A DNA stretch of 64,000 bases from a virus: the IMG/VR virus record IMGVR_UViG_3300042319_001922, positions 1-64,000 of that record; one strand, 5' to 3'. This document shows, in pieces, positions 54,650 to 63,580 of the stretch. Below the pieces are notes generated by a model. That model ran no database searches and was not told the DNA's origin. It was given only the letters and a program-made list of their open reading frames with translations. Within the stretch, counting starts at the first letter, position 1; each line of letters begins with the position of its first letter. Position numbers and translations under genes: made by a program.

Positions 54650-54908
54650 CTGTGTCCTTTAGAAGTTCTTTGAGTTTTCTGACATCTTTGTGCTTGGGGA
54701 AAATAAAAGTATGATGCCAGACGTTGTTGTATTTGATAGGCAAGTCGTTGAACACTGTTAATCTTGGCCCTTCTGTTTCATTGATCACCGTATCATTACC
54801 TACTGTGCCAACAAAAGGAATCTTGTTCCATGTGCCAGCCACGCGATCGCCAATCTGATATCTTGCTTTGTATCTATTTGCGGCAAAGTATTCGGCTAGA
54901 TTTGCCAT
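54642..54908 (-). CDS. Conserved phage protein, 88 residues
   Basis: The protein has MANLAEYFAANRYKARYQIG, DRVAGTWNKIPFVGTVGNDT and NNVWHHTFIFPKHKDVRKLK. The IGDRVAGTWNKIPFVGTVG block recurs in phage hypotheticals. It follows the DNA ligase gene by 17 bases. Confidence 0.65.
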   Translation of the reverse strand: MANLAEYFAANRYKARYQIGDRVAGTWNKIPFVGTVGNDTVINETEGPRLTVFNDLPIKYNNVWHHTFIFPKHKDVRKLKELLKDTDV

Positions 54909-54925
54909 GCTATTTTACCTTTTGA

Positions 54926-56299
54926 TTAGAGTTTTTCGCCAGCTTCAAATCCACGGAATCGCTTGTGACGGGGGAATCTCAGTGAGTATGTTCCGTCTTG
55001 GTTTTGCGTAACTGCATCAGCTTCGACTTCACCGATGACACCAAGTAACTGATCCCGTGCGGCCCAAAACTCATCGCGATCGCTATCGCTATAACCAGTA
55101 CCAACATTAACCCGAATATTTCGTTCATTGTCAACTCCTTCGTAAATTATAGCACCCAACCGGCCCTGATTGCGACCAGTACCTTCTTCAAAACCCACAA
55201 TGGTCAAGTCCACAGTGATAGTGGGTTTCCATTTCATCCATGAGTCGCTACGCTTGCAGATGTAAGGTGCATCCAGATTCTTGATCATGATGCCTTCGTA
55301 GCCCTGTTCCACCGATGCTTCGGCAAAACGGCGCATGACGTCATGCCCTTCTGCTGTGTCCAGGTCCACATCCATGCCCGGCATGATACGCAGGTTGTCA
55401 GTCTCTTCTAGAGCTGATTTGGCACTGTCAAGCCACTCCAGCCGTTTGTGCTGTTGCACATTCCAGTGACCTTCTTTAAGGGCATCCAAGGGCAACACAT
55501 CAAAAATGTGATACACCATGCCCGAAGTTTCAGCATCACTCTTGCGGTGTGCCTGTTTCATGAGCTTTTGAAAAGTCTCGCCCACAATCTCACCGTCCAG
55601 CACAAATTGGCCACCAGTACCGCGCCCGTATTGAAACGCCTTGCGGTTGACTTCAATGGCTTCGGCAATCTGCGGAAAGTTTTCAAACACCTTGCCATTG
55701 CGGCTGTACAGTGTGCAAACATCACCTTGTACCACAGCCACCACACGAACACCGTCCAGTTTGACTTCCAGGCGCTTGATGCCCTTCATCTTTTTGGGTT
55801 GATCAGCACTGTCCTGTGCCAACTGCACACTGAACACTGGAATCCGCCACTCTGTATTGCCCACAACTTTGTTGATGGTCTTTTCAGAGATACCGCAACG
55901 CAGGTCCTTGATGATCACTCTGCGGGCCAAGTTATTCCACTCGTCTGAGTCAAACTGTTCGGCTACTTCTTGAATACGATCACGAGCACGGTGTCCTGTG
56001 ATACCACGGGTACGTAGATTTTCCAACAGGGCCCAGAACACTGGCCAAGGATTGTCGCGGCCAGTGAGGCCCGACGTTTCTGGCACTTGCCTTACATTGA
56101 ATGTGTAGAAAGGATTGTAGGCCTGATAGCAGTTGAACAAGAAAATCTGTGCGTTGGCGCTCCCCAGCTGAGAGGCCATTAATGCTTTCTCGATCACTTT
56201 TTCTTTATGAAGTCTGCTGTCGCTACTTTCTAGGTCGCGAATCCAATCTGCCGCCACTTTGATCCCATTATATTCTGGTGATGTTAAATCACGTATCAT
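54926..56299 (-). CDS. ATP-dependent DNA ligase (T4 gp30-like)
   Basis: The 457-residue protein has the adenylation motif LEVKLDGVRVVAVV (KLDGVR, catalytic Lys), TLYSRNGKVFENFPQIAEAI, FVLDGEIVG, YEGIMIKNLDAPYICKRSDS and WMKWKP, all in order for ATP-dependent ligases. It has a helical N-terminal domain like T4 ligase. It seals nicks in replication, repair and recombination of the phage DNA. It has its own promoter at 56338. Confidence 0.92.
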   Translation of the reverse strand: MIRDLTSPEYNGIKVAADWIRDLESSDSRLHKEKVIEKALMASQLGSANAQIFLFNCYQAYNPFYTFNVRQVPETSGLTGRDNPWPVFWALLENLRTRGITGHRARDRIQEVAEQFDSDEWNNLARRVIIKDLRCGISEKTINKVVGNTEWRIPVFSVQLAQDSADQPKKMKGIKRLEVKLDGVRVVAVVQGDVCTLYSRNGKVFENFPQIAEAIEVNRKAFQYGRGTGGQFVLDGEIVGETFQKLMKQAHRKSDAETSGMVYHIFDVLPLDALKEGHWNVQQHKRLEWLDSAKSALEETDNLRIMPGMDVDLDTAEGHDVMRRFAEASVEQGYEGIMIKNLDAPYICKRSDSWMKWKPTITVDLTIVGFEEGTGRNQGRLGAIIYEGVDNERNIRVNVGTGYSDSDRDEFWAARDQLLGVIGEVEADAVTQNQDGTYSLRFPRHKRFRGFEAGEKL

Positions 56300-56337
56300 T
56301 TCAAGCTCCTGTAATACTTACTCAATTTGCAACAACT

Positions 56338-56366
56338 ATTATACAACATGTTGATTTTAAAATCAA
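56338..56366 (-). promoter_or_regulatory. Promoter TTGATT-17-TATAAT upstream of the DNA ligase
   Basis: Minus-strand TTGATT (56366-56361) and TATAAT (56343-56338) are 17 bases apart. The spacer contains part of a self-complementary GATTTTAAAATC sequence. Confidence 0.7.
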
Positions 56367-56368
56367 CC

Positions 56369-56659
56369 TTAATCACCACTGTCAATTTGATACTGGTCAT
56401 CGCAGTGACTGCATCGATAATTGGTCAAACAACGACCAGCATTAGAGCTTTGGTAAAGATGTGTGCAAGGTTCGCCTTGTTTGTTTAGACGAACGTCACC
56501 TCGCGGGTTTCCAAACATGTACTGGCCACCACAATTGTTGCAAGCAAGGGTATCGGTAGATTTATCATACCCTGAATAAACATGTTTGTATTTTTGTTGC
56601 TCTGGACTGAGAGGTACTCGGCAAGAGCCGTTGCAAACTGGACAAATTCCTCGAGACAT
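56369..56659 (-). CDS. Zinc-ribbon-like phage protein
   Basis: The 96-residue protein has MSRGICPVCNGSCRVPLSPE, LACNNCGGQYMFGNPRGDVR and CLTNYRCSHCDDQYQIDSGD. The three CxxC pairs suggest two zinc ribbons. Similar proteins occur in phages, with no known role. Confidence 0.75.
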   Translation of the reverse strand: MSRGICPVCNGSCRVPLSPEQQKYKHVYSGYDKSTDTLACNNCGGQYMFGNPRGDVRLNKQGEPCTHLYQSSNAGRCLTNYRCSHCDDQYQIDSGD

Positions 56660-56669
56660 TTTTATCCTT

Positions 56670-56933
56670 TCAGCGGCTAAGATTCATAACACGAGCATCA
56701 AATTCCATAAAGCTGACTTCGAATGGCACAAAGACTTCTTTACCAACGCGGCCCTTGTCTTCGCTGTCACTCCAACTGTCCTTGGTGACTACAATCACAA
56801 AGCAGTCGTAACCTTTGTTGTCAATTTTTTCAACAACACCCTCAACAAAACAATCATCTCGGCCCAACATGGGTTTGAAATCGTATGCACGGATTGTGTC
56901 GCCAACTCGGGCAATATTTGCAAATTTCAGCAT
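56670..56933 (-). CDS. Conserved phage protein, 87 residues
   Basis: The protein has LKFANIARVGDTIRAYDFKP, MLGRDDCFVEGVVEKIDNKG and YDCFVIVVTKDSWSDSEDKG. The strand-rich VGDxIRAYDF-V-G-V pattern is a small barrel conserved in phages. It follows the promoter at 56965, sharing its leader with the MGTRSRIGV gene's leader in part. Confidence 0.7.
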   Translation of the reverse strand: MLKFANIARVGDTIRAYDFKPMLGRDDCFVEGVVEKIDNKGYDCFVIVVTKDSWSDSEDKGRVGKEVFVPFEVSFMEFDARVMNLSR

Positions 56934-56964
56934 CTTCAGCTCCTTTGTTTCTTACTATACTTGT

Positions 56965-56993
56965 ATTATAGCAAATGGAGCATTTCTGGTCAA
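56965..56993 (-). promoter_or_regulatory. Promoter TTGACC-17-TATAAT
   Basis: Minus-strand TTGACC (56993-56988) and TATAAT (56970-56965) are 17 bases apart. Its spacer equals that of the 26493 promoter, and a TGTTGTAAAAATACAACA hairpin lies upstream (57005-57022). Confidence 0.85.
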
Positions 56994-57075
56994 CCAGAAT
57001 TAGGTGTTGTATTTTTACAACAAAATTGTGTATTTTTATCCTAAAAAAGTAGTACTTTGTATTACTTTTTAAAAA

Positions 57076-59082
57076 TCAAGTGCCCGGAAGCTGTGTGTCC
57101 ATGTCAATGTTGGCGTCTTGTAGAGCCGCTAGATTGCGACCTTCTCGCAAGCTTGCAATTATACATTGACCACTCAGCGTAGACATGTTGGCCAGTGCAG
57201 TCAAAACCTCGTTGGCCTGGCCTGGTTCAACTTCAGTTCCGTATTGATGCAACCCGCTGGCAAAACTCAGTCCTGATGAATTTGAACTTTGTGAACTATA
57301 AATTGTACCAAAGTTTATCAAAGCTTTTTGTTGATTGCTAGCTTCACGTGCCAATTCAGTAGTTATATCAGTCCAGGTAGTATTAGTAGAGCTCACTGTA
57401 GCTGGATTGGCATTTGCTATGTTTGCAATTGCAGAGTTTGCTGCCGGTATTAGTCCTGCAGAAAATGCATCATCTAAACTGCTATAGGTTCCGGCTGCTG
57501 GCCCAGTTGGAATTGTGATTGTGGTTGCTGGATCTGGATCATTGTAATCGCCGGCTTGGGTGTTGGCCATGTACTGGTAGACGCTTGACAAGGCAGCTGT
57601 GTTTGTGTTTGTGATTGAATTAGCCGCAGATGTAAATCCCAGGGTAAAAATTGAACTTGTTAACACTCCCAGGACATCAGTTAACAGCAGTGTTCCGCGA
57701 GGTCCCGAGCCGCTGCCTAGCCCAGATGTATATGTTGTTTTTACTGAATCTGGAACTGGAGTGGTCAGTGCATTCACAGCCGGCAAATCTGTATTGGTTT
57801 CTACCAGAGCCATTGCTTTAGAAAATGTTGGCAAAGTAGAATTGGTGATTCCTTTAATTTGCTGTAGTCCACGAGTGAAGGCCTTGGCAGCTAGAGCCTG
57901 GTCAGGTGGTATCACAAACTTCATCACTTGGTAACTGTCTTGATTGTTGGGACCAGTGTAGGCTTGAACAATGCTGTTGTCAACTACTGGTATTAGATCT
58001 GAATTGACTGTGTTGTTGGCTAGATATACCGGCAGTAACACATCGTTATTGGGGCATACTAGTGTGCGATAACTACCGGGCAAAATGTAAACCAGATTCA
58101 ACAACTGTGCCATATTGGTTAACCCAGTTGTGGTCACTCCTAGCAATGCGAGCATCTGATCCAGTGCGCTTCCAACAATTTTTTCCATTGCTGAATATGC
58201 CAACTTCTCCTCGCTAGGGCTCAATGGATTTACACCGGATGCCAATAACAATATTTGAGATTCAGAAATACCAGCGCCAATCAATAAAACCGCAATTGAT
58301 GGTGGAATGCCACCGCATGTTTTACCCACCTGTGCCAACAGTGTGCCAGGCAAGCCAAAACTGTTGAGTGCTGTTAAATCTATCAATTTTCCTAGTTTGA
58401 TTAGGTCAGCTGACAGTGCCACTAGATCAGTGCTTACTTGATTGAGTGCCCCAGTGGTCAATGTTGTCATTCCGCCCTTGGCCACATCAAATGTTGTGAC
58501 CAATATATCACTATTGTTTACAGCATTTATGTTGTAATTGGATTGTGAAACATATCCCTGGGCACCACTAAACACCTGACAGAACACATCAAGGTCGCCA
58601 TTGCCCAACAAGGCATTTGCATCTGTTGTTACTATGCCTGGCAGAGAGTAAACATCAATGTTGATATCCCAGAAAGCTGAATTTGCAGTTGGTGTTTCAT
58701 CTTGCGATTCAGCAGTTGCCACAAACACATTGCCAGTATAGGACACTGTATTTCCAACTACATATTTTACAGTATTATCGTATCCAAGATACAATCCATT
58801 GACCACTAGACTCAGCAGTGGGGTAGAGGATGGTACCACACCAGTGACTGCCGGAAAATTATTGGCGCCCATGGTCAACAAAGATACAAATGTGGATTGT
58901 GTTAGAGAATTGCCAACATTGCCCCAGATGCCTTGCAATTGCGAAATAATCGGCACACTGGTGTATGCGCTGACAGCATTGGCAAGTGCTGTGGGAATGG
59001 CCAATGCAACTCCCACATCAGCCGGGGGGTTAGGCAAGAGGCCGGCCCCTGCAATAGTCATAACTGGAGATAATACAGACAC
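57076..59082 (-). CDS. Large virion or baseplate-associated protein
   Basis: A GTG start at 59082 follows the PAAR stop by four bases. The 668-residue protein has repeated Ala/Thr/Asn-rich stretches and moderately hydrophobic segments (PPSIAVLLIGAGISESQILL). PVADVGVALAIPTALANAVS-like pieces open it. The position next to PAAR suggests a tail-tip or baseplate component. No enzyme motif is visible. Confidence 0.65.
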   Translation of the reverse strand: MSVLSPVMTIAGAGLLPNPPADVGVALAIPTALANAVSAYTSVPIISQLQGIWGNVGNSLTQSTFVSLLTMGANNFPAVTGVVPSSTPLLSLVVNGLYLGYDNTVKYVVGNTVSYTGNVFVATAESQDETPTANSAFWDINIDVYSLPGIVTTDANALLGNGDLDVFCQVFSGAQGYVSQSNYNINAVNNSDILVTTFDVAKGGMTTLTTGALNQVSTDLVALSADLIKLGKLIDLTALNSFGLPGTLLAQVGKTCGGIPPSIAVLLIGAGISESQILLLASGVNPLSPSEEKLAYSAMEKIVGSALDQMLALLGVTTTGLTNMAQLLNLVYILPGSYRTLVCPNNDVLLPVYLANNTVNSDLIPVVDNSIVQAYTGPNNQDSYQVMKFVIPPDQALAAKAFTRGLQQIKGITNSTLPTFSKAMALVETNTDLPAVNALTTPVPDSVKTTYTSGLGSGSGPRGTLLLTDVLGVLTSSIFTLGFTSAANSITNTNTAALSSVYQYMANTQAGDYNDPDPATTITIPTGPAAGTYSSLDDAFSAGLIPAANSAIANIANANPATVSSTNTTWTDITTELAREASNQQKALINFGTIYSSQSSNSSGLSFASGLHQYGTEVEPGQANEVLTALANMSTLSGQCIIASLREGRNLAALQDANIDMDTQLPGT

Positions 59083-59085
59083 TAG

Positions 59086-59376
59086 TTATCCACCAATAAA
59101 GGTATTAAAGCTACCAGATGCAATGGCTGTGCACATCAGCAACTTGTCTCCAAGTCTGGCAGCCGGCCTGCCTTCAATAAACACTGTTGCACTGCCGGAT
59201 ATGATAGATGCAGTGTGAGGACGACATCTTCTAGCAGGTTGAAGATGAGGTGTTACACTGTCACCAAGTCTGGCTGCTGGTCTGCCATTGATAAGGACAG
59301 TTGTTGCCCCTGTCATAATAGACATTGGGCTACAGTGCGGAATGCACGAATCGCCTAATCTTGCTGCTGGACGCAT
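59086..59376 (-). CDS. PAAR-motif tail-spike tip protein
   Basis: The 96-residue protein has two PAAR-like units: MRPAARLGDSCIPHCSPMS then TTVLINGRPAARLGDSVTPH and CRPHTASIISGSATVFIEGR, PAARLGDKLLMC. The PAARLGD-H-H pattern binds a metal and forms the sharp cone at the tip of the T4-like tail spike or type VI secretion spike. It is the membrane-piercing tip in infection. Length is normal. Confidence 0.92.
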   Translation of the reverse strand: MRPAARLGDSCIPHCSPMSIMTGATTVLINGRPAARLGDSVTPHLQPARRCRPHTASIISGSATVFIEGRPAARLGDKLLMCTAIASGSFNTFIGG

Positions 59377-59567
59377 GTGGCTCTCTCCAATAATTGTTCA
59401 AACTTACTATTCCACGAATCAATTTCTTCGTGTTGTTCATGAGTATGCGGTCCAGGGGGTATTTCGGGCAAAAATGCAACCAGGTGTTCAAACACCTGCG
59501 GTACATCGTCATACCTGGTGTAGGTACAGAGTTTGCCATTTAAAATAATGTCAAACCGGTGTGCCAT
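59355..59567 (-). CDS. Conserved phage protein, 70 residues
   Basis: The protein has MAHRFDIILNGKLCTYTRYD, DVPQVFEHLVAFLPEIPPGP and HTHEQHEEIDSWNSKFEQLL. It overlaps PAAR by 22 bases, so it is translated with it. Its pattern recurs in T4-like phage genomes next to PAAR and the Sm-like gene. Function is unknown. Confidence 0.65.
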   Translation of the reverse strand: MAHRFDIILNGKLCTYTRYDDVPQVFEHLVAFLPEIPPGPHTHEQHEEIDSWNSKFEQLLERATCVQQQD

Positions 59568-59568
59568 T

Positions 59569-59865
59569 TTAACCAGTTAATATTTGTTTGCCCACGGCAA
59601 TTCCTGTTGTGGCTTGAATATAGCTATTGGCCACATCCTCACGAGTTTCGGCCACCATGGCCCAACTAGAATTATTTAGCCTTACAGTTTTGTCAATATT
59701 TGAGCTAAACAAGCTGGGCATCATTTGTAGACCCTGTGGACTAACAACACAGCAAATTGGCTGCTTGATCATCATGTAAGTGTCGTGAAGTTCTATAATT
59801 TTGGCAACAATTTCTTCGCCAGTGATAAGTTTGAAAGTGTAAATTTCATTGCATGCAGGTGTCAT
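59569..59865 (-). CDS. Sm-like phage protein
   Basis: The 98-residue protein has YTFKLITGEEIVAKIIELHD, TYMMIKQPICCVVSPQGLQM and TREDVANSYIQATTGIAV. The TGEEIVAKI start and the K-P-x(n)-PQG strand pair resemble an Sm/Hfq-like barrel, conserved in T4-like phages. Whether it binds RNA is not shown. Confidence 0.7.
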   Translation of the reverse strand: MTPACNEIYTFKLITGEEIVAKIIELHDTYMMIKQPICCVVSPQGLQMMPSLFSSNIDKTVRLNNSSWAMVAETREDVANSYIQATTGIAVGKQILTG

Positions 59866-60125
59866 GGTGTTCCTAAGTTAGAGTTTAAACGTGCTTGAAG
59901 TTCATCAACGCTAAGTTTACTTAACCCCTCAAAGCCACCCTCAACAAATAATTTGCCGTCTTTGTAAATTTGAGGCACAGTTCGATGTCCTGCACCCACA
60001 ATAAATTCACGAGCATCACTGTCCTCGTCAATTTTAATTTCTTCAAACGCAATGCCTTTTTGATCTAATAGATATTTTGCCTTGACGCAAAAAGGACAAT
60101 TATTTTTACTGTAAACTGTTAACAT
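59862..60125 (-). CDS. Glutaredoxin
   Basis: The 87-residue protein has LTVYSKNNCPFCVKAKYLLD with the CPFC active site, then DSDAREFIVGAGHRTVPQIY (cis-Pro) and KDGKLFVEGGFEGLSKLS. It gives electrons to ribonucleotide reductase, encoded just upstream: its start overlaps the nrdB stop (TAATG at 60125). It is the T4 NrdC-like type. Confidence 0.92.
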   Translation of the reverse strand: MLTVYSKNNCPFCVKAKYLLDQKGIAFEEIKIDEDSDAREFIVGAGHRTVPQIYKDGKLFVEGGFEGLSKLSVDELQARLNSNLGTP

Positions 60126-61252
60126 TATAAACTAAATCCTGTAAATGTATTGCTATCCACATCTTGTTTGGTACCACCAATGATGTAGCTGGAAATTTCT
60201 GTTTCTTGTGGAGCCACTTGTACATCTGCTCCTGCGATCCATTTGGCTGTCCACGGTAATGGGTTTGAGCCGGTCTTGACTGTGGTTGGGAGACCAATTG
60301 CAGTCATGCGTTTGTGTGCAATCCAATCCACGTAGTCGCACAACAACTGTTTGTTGAGTCCAATCATGGACCCATCTTTAAACAAGTATTCAGCCCATTT
60401 TTTCTCCTGGGCCACAGCACCATTGAACATTGCTACCAACTCATCTCGAGTTTCTTCCTTGATTCGAGCAAAATCAGGATCATCAGATGGCAATAGTTTG
60501 ATCAGTGTCTGTGTACTAGCCAAGTGCACATTTTCATCACGTGCAATCAATTTGATAATCTTGGCGTTGCCTTCCATTTTTTTCAATTCAGCAAATGCCC
60601 ATGAGCAAGCAAACGACACATAAAATCTTATACCTTCAAGAGCGTTGACAGAATTTATTGCCAACCACAACTTTTTCTTGAGATCATACAAGTTGACGAC
60701 AATTTCCTTTCCGTTGACCTTGTGGGTTCCTTCGCCTAAGGTTTGATACCACAGACTGGATTCAATTAGTGAATCATAATATTTGGTGATATCAATGGCA
60801 CACTCTGAAATTTCTTCAATGTCCAACATCTCATCAAAGATTTTGCTTGGGTCACTGTACACATTGCGAATAATGTGTGTGTAACTACGACTATGAATTG
60901 TTTCGTTAAACGTCCATGTTGTGATCCATGTTTCTAACTCGGGTATGGATACCAGTGGTCCAAATGCTAAATTGGGACTGCGGCCTTGAACACTGTCTAG
61001 CAGTATCTGTCGTTTTAGATTGCTGGTAAAAATGTGTTGTTCAAAATCTGTCAAGTCCTTGAAGTCCTTGGCATCACGCAACACATCTACTTCTTCTGGT
61101 CGCCAAAAAAACCCCAACTGCTTGTCAGTCAGTTTGTCAAATTGTCGATATTTAAGTGTGTCAAATCGTTGCATACCAACTGACCCTTGTGGGTCAAGGA
61201 AAGCAAGACTGGTGGTATGATCGCGATTTTTCCGTAAATTTAATGTGCTCAT
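60125..61252 (-). CDS. nrdB: Class Ia ribonucleotide reductase small subunit NrdB
   Basis: ATG 61252 is chosen; the longer frame begins inside the nrdA stop region. The 375-residue protein has LKRQILLDSVQGRSPNLAFG, TWTFNETIHSRSYTHIIRNV with the metal ligands and radical Tyr, and the EISECAIDITKYYDS segment with more ligands. It makes the diferric tyrosyl radical for NrdA. Sequence matches the E. coli type. It lies in the nrdA, nrdB, glutaredoxin operon. Confidence 0.95.
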   Translation of the reverse strand: MSTLNLRKNRDHTTSLAFLDPQGSVGMQRFDTLKYRQFDKLTDKQLGFFWRPEEVDVLRDAKDFKDLTDFEQHIFTSNLKRQILLDSVQGRSPNLAFGPLVSIPELETWITTWTFNETIHSRSYTHIIRNVYSDPSKIFDEMLDIEEISECAIDITKYYDSLIESSLWYQTLGEGTHKVNGKEIVVNLYDLKKKLWLAINSVNALEGIRFYVSFACSWAFAELKKMEGNAKIIKLIARDENVHLASTQTLIKLLPSDDPDFARIKEETRDELVAMFNGAVAQEKKWAEYLFKDGSMIGLNKQLLCDYVDWIAHKRMTAIGLPTTVKTGSNPLPWTAKWIAGADVQVAPQETEISSYIIGGTKQDVDSNTFTGFSL

Positions 61253-61263
61253 TTTTATCTTTC

Positions 61264-63576
61264 TTAAATCTTGCAACTGTCACAGTCTGCATCATCTGCC
61301 AGAGTGTTATCAACTGATTCTGATAGAACAGCGCGACCAGTCATGCGATCAATGTCAATCTCGCCCTGTCCATCATATGTGTTAAAGTAATACAACTGTT
61401 TGCCACCGTATTTGTAAAAAGTAATCACGTGCTTTAGCATTTCACTCATTGGTATCTTTTCATCCTCGTAGAATTGAGGATTGTAGCTGGTGTTTACGCT
61501 GATGCCCTGGTCGATATATTTTTGCAAAATTGCCATGATGTTCAAGTAGCCTTCGGGGCTTTTTTGATCCCACAACAACTCGTACTTGTTTTTTAGTCTT
61601 CTATACTCTGGCACCACTTGTTTTAACACACCATCCTTGCTTTGTTTGATTGATACATAGCTACGGGGAGGCTCGATACCATTGGTACTGTTGCTAATTT
61701 GTGCGCTGGTCTCAGCTGGCATCAGAGCCATTAGTGTGCTGTTTCGAATCCCTGTTCGGCGCAATTGTTCGCGGAGACCTTCCCAATCCACACAATCAGT
61801 ATGCGGTAACAACTCATCAACTTCTTGCTTGTACGTGTCAACTGGCAACACGCCATCATGATATTTTGTTTCGTTGCTCTTGGGACATGCACCAAATTCT
61901 GCTGCCAGGTCAGCACTGGCCTTGATCAAATAATAACTCCAGTGCTGGGCCCAACGATCTACTTCAGCTAGAGATGCAGGATTGCTGTAACTTAGATCAT
62001 GCTTGGCCAACCAGTAAGCAAAGTTAATAATACCAACGCCAAGTGGCCTACGTGCTTCGGTGGCCATCTGTGCTGCCAGAATTGGATAATGTTGATAACT
62101 CAACAGTGCATCAAGACCGCGCACTGCTAGATTGCAGGCCTTTTGCATGTCCTCGGGATTACGAAACACACCCCAATTCAATGCACTAAGAGTACACAAT
62201 GCAATTTCACCATCGGTGTCATTGACATCATTTAACGGCTTGGTTGGCAGTGTGATTTCACAGCAGAGATTGCTCATTTTAACTGGTGCCAAATCAGACT
62301 TGAAGCTGCTGTGAGTGTTGGCATGATCAACGTTTTGTAAATATACTCGTCCGGTATCCTTGCGCTCTTGCATGAAAGTAGTAAACAGATCAATTGCCTT
62401 GAGTTTTTTCTTTCTTAGCTTGGTACTGCGTTCAGCTGACTCGTACAATTCACGGAATCGATCTTGATCGTTAAAAAATGCTTCGTACATTTCTGGCACA
62501 TCATGTGGGCTGAACAATGTGATATCTCCACCTGACAGCAAGCGTTCGTACATTAACTTGTTGAACTGCACACCGTAATCCATGTGGCGCACACGATTAT
62601 CTTCTGTACCTTTGTTGTTTTTTAACACCATCAAGTCTTCAACTTCAAGGTGCCATATGGGATAATACATGGTGGCAGCACCGTTACGAACCCCACCCTG
62701 ACTGCAACTACGAGTGGCGGCTTGGAACATCTTGTAAAAAGGAACCACGCCAGTGTGATAAGCATCGCCGTTGCGTATGGGACTTCCAAGTGCTCGGATG
62801 CGCCCGCCCCCGATGCCAATGCCGGCTTTTTGGCTCACATACTTGACAATGCTAGAAGTTGTGGCATTGATGCTGTCTAGGCTATCACCAGTTTCAATCA
62901 ACACACATGAACTGAATTGACGTTGCGGAGTTCGCACACCTGCCATGACTGGAGTTGGTAAACTGATTTGATGTGTGCTAATTGCATCGTAATAGTCTCT
63001 GACGTAGGCCAAGCGGGTGCTGGCTGGATACTTACTGAACAATGTGGCAGCAATCAACACATACGCCACTTGTGGGGTTTCGTATATGGTTTTGGTAACA
63101 CGATTTTGCACCAGGTACTTGCCACGGAATTGTTCCATGGCAGCATAGGTAAGATTTTCGTCACGTTCGTGGCGTACAAAACTATTGATGCGATCCCACT
63201 CGTCTGCTGAGTAAGTGGTCAATAGTTCAGCATCGTAGAACCCACGCTCAACATTGAGCTTGACCAGTTCATGCAAATGGCATGGAGTGAATGTGTTGTA
63301 CACTTGTTTGCGTATGTGATAGCAAATCAAGCGGCCAGCAACATACTGATAATTTGGAGTATCCTCGCTGATTAGATCAGCTGCACTTTTGATCAAGGTC
63401 TCTTGAATGTTTGCAGTTGGGATACCATTATAAAATTGCAGTTGGCTTTTGATTTCAACTTCAGATGCTGATACTCCTGTGATTCCTTGTGTGGCCCAAA
63501 ATACCACTTTATGTAATTTTTCAATGTTTAATGGCTCGCGATTGCCGTTGCGTTTTTGTACTTGTGTTTGTGTCAT
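61264..63576 (-). CDS. nrdA: Class Ia ribonucleotide reductase large subunit NrdA
   Basis: The 770-residue protein has an ATP-cone at its start (KRNGNREPLNIEKLHKVVFW), ISLPTPVMAGVRTPQRQFSS, AGIGIGGGRIRALGSPIRNG, NLCCEITLPTKPLNDVNDTD with active-site residues, PAETSAQISNSTNGIEPPRS and DADCDSCKI at the C terminus with the redox pair. It reduces ribonucleoside diphosphates to deoxy forms for phage DNA. It is full length with no insertion of an intein or intron. Confidence 0.96.
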   Translation of the reverse strand: MTQTQVQKRNGNREPLNIEKLHKVVFWATQGITGVSASEVEIKSQLQFYNGIPTANIQETLIKSAADLISEDTPNYQYVAGRLICYHIRKQVYNTFTPCHLHELVKLNVERGFYDAELLTTYSADEWDRINSFVRHERDENLTYAAMEQFRGKYLVQNRVTKTIYETPQVAYVLIAATLFSKYPASTRLAYVRDYYDAISTHQISLPTPVMAGVRTPQRQFSSCVLIETGDSLDSINATTSSIVKYVSQKAGIGIGGGRIRALGSPIRNGDAYHTGVVPFYKMFQAATRSCSQGGVRNGAATMYYPIWHLEVEDLMVLKNNKGTEDNRVRHMDYGVQFNKLMYERLLSGGDITLFSPHDVPEMYEAFFNDQDRFRELYESAERSTKLRKKKLKAIDLFTTFMQERKDTGRVYLQNVDHANTHSSFKSDLAPVKMSNLCCEITLPTKPLNDVNDTDGEIALCTLSALNWGVFRNPEDMQKACNLAVRGLDALLSYQHYPILAAQMATEARRPLGVGIINFAYWLAKHDLSYSNPASLAEVDRWAQHWSYYLIKASADLAAEFGACPKSNETKYHDGVLPVDTYKQEVDELLPHTDCVDWEGLREQLRRTGIRNSTLMALMPAETSAQISNSTNGIEPPRSYVSIKQSKDGVLKQVVPEYRRLKNKYELLWDQKSPEGYLNIMAILQKYIDQGISVNTSYNPQFYEDEKIPMSEMLKHVITFYKYGGKQLYYFNTYDGQGEIDIDRMTGRAVLSESVDNTLADDADCDSCKI

Positions 63577-63580
63577 TTAT

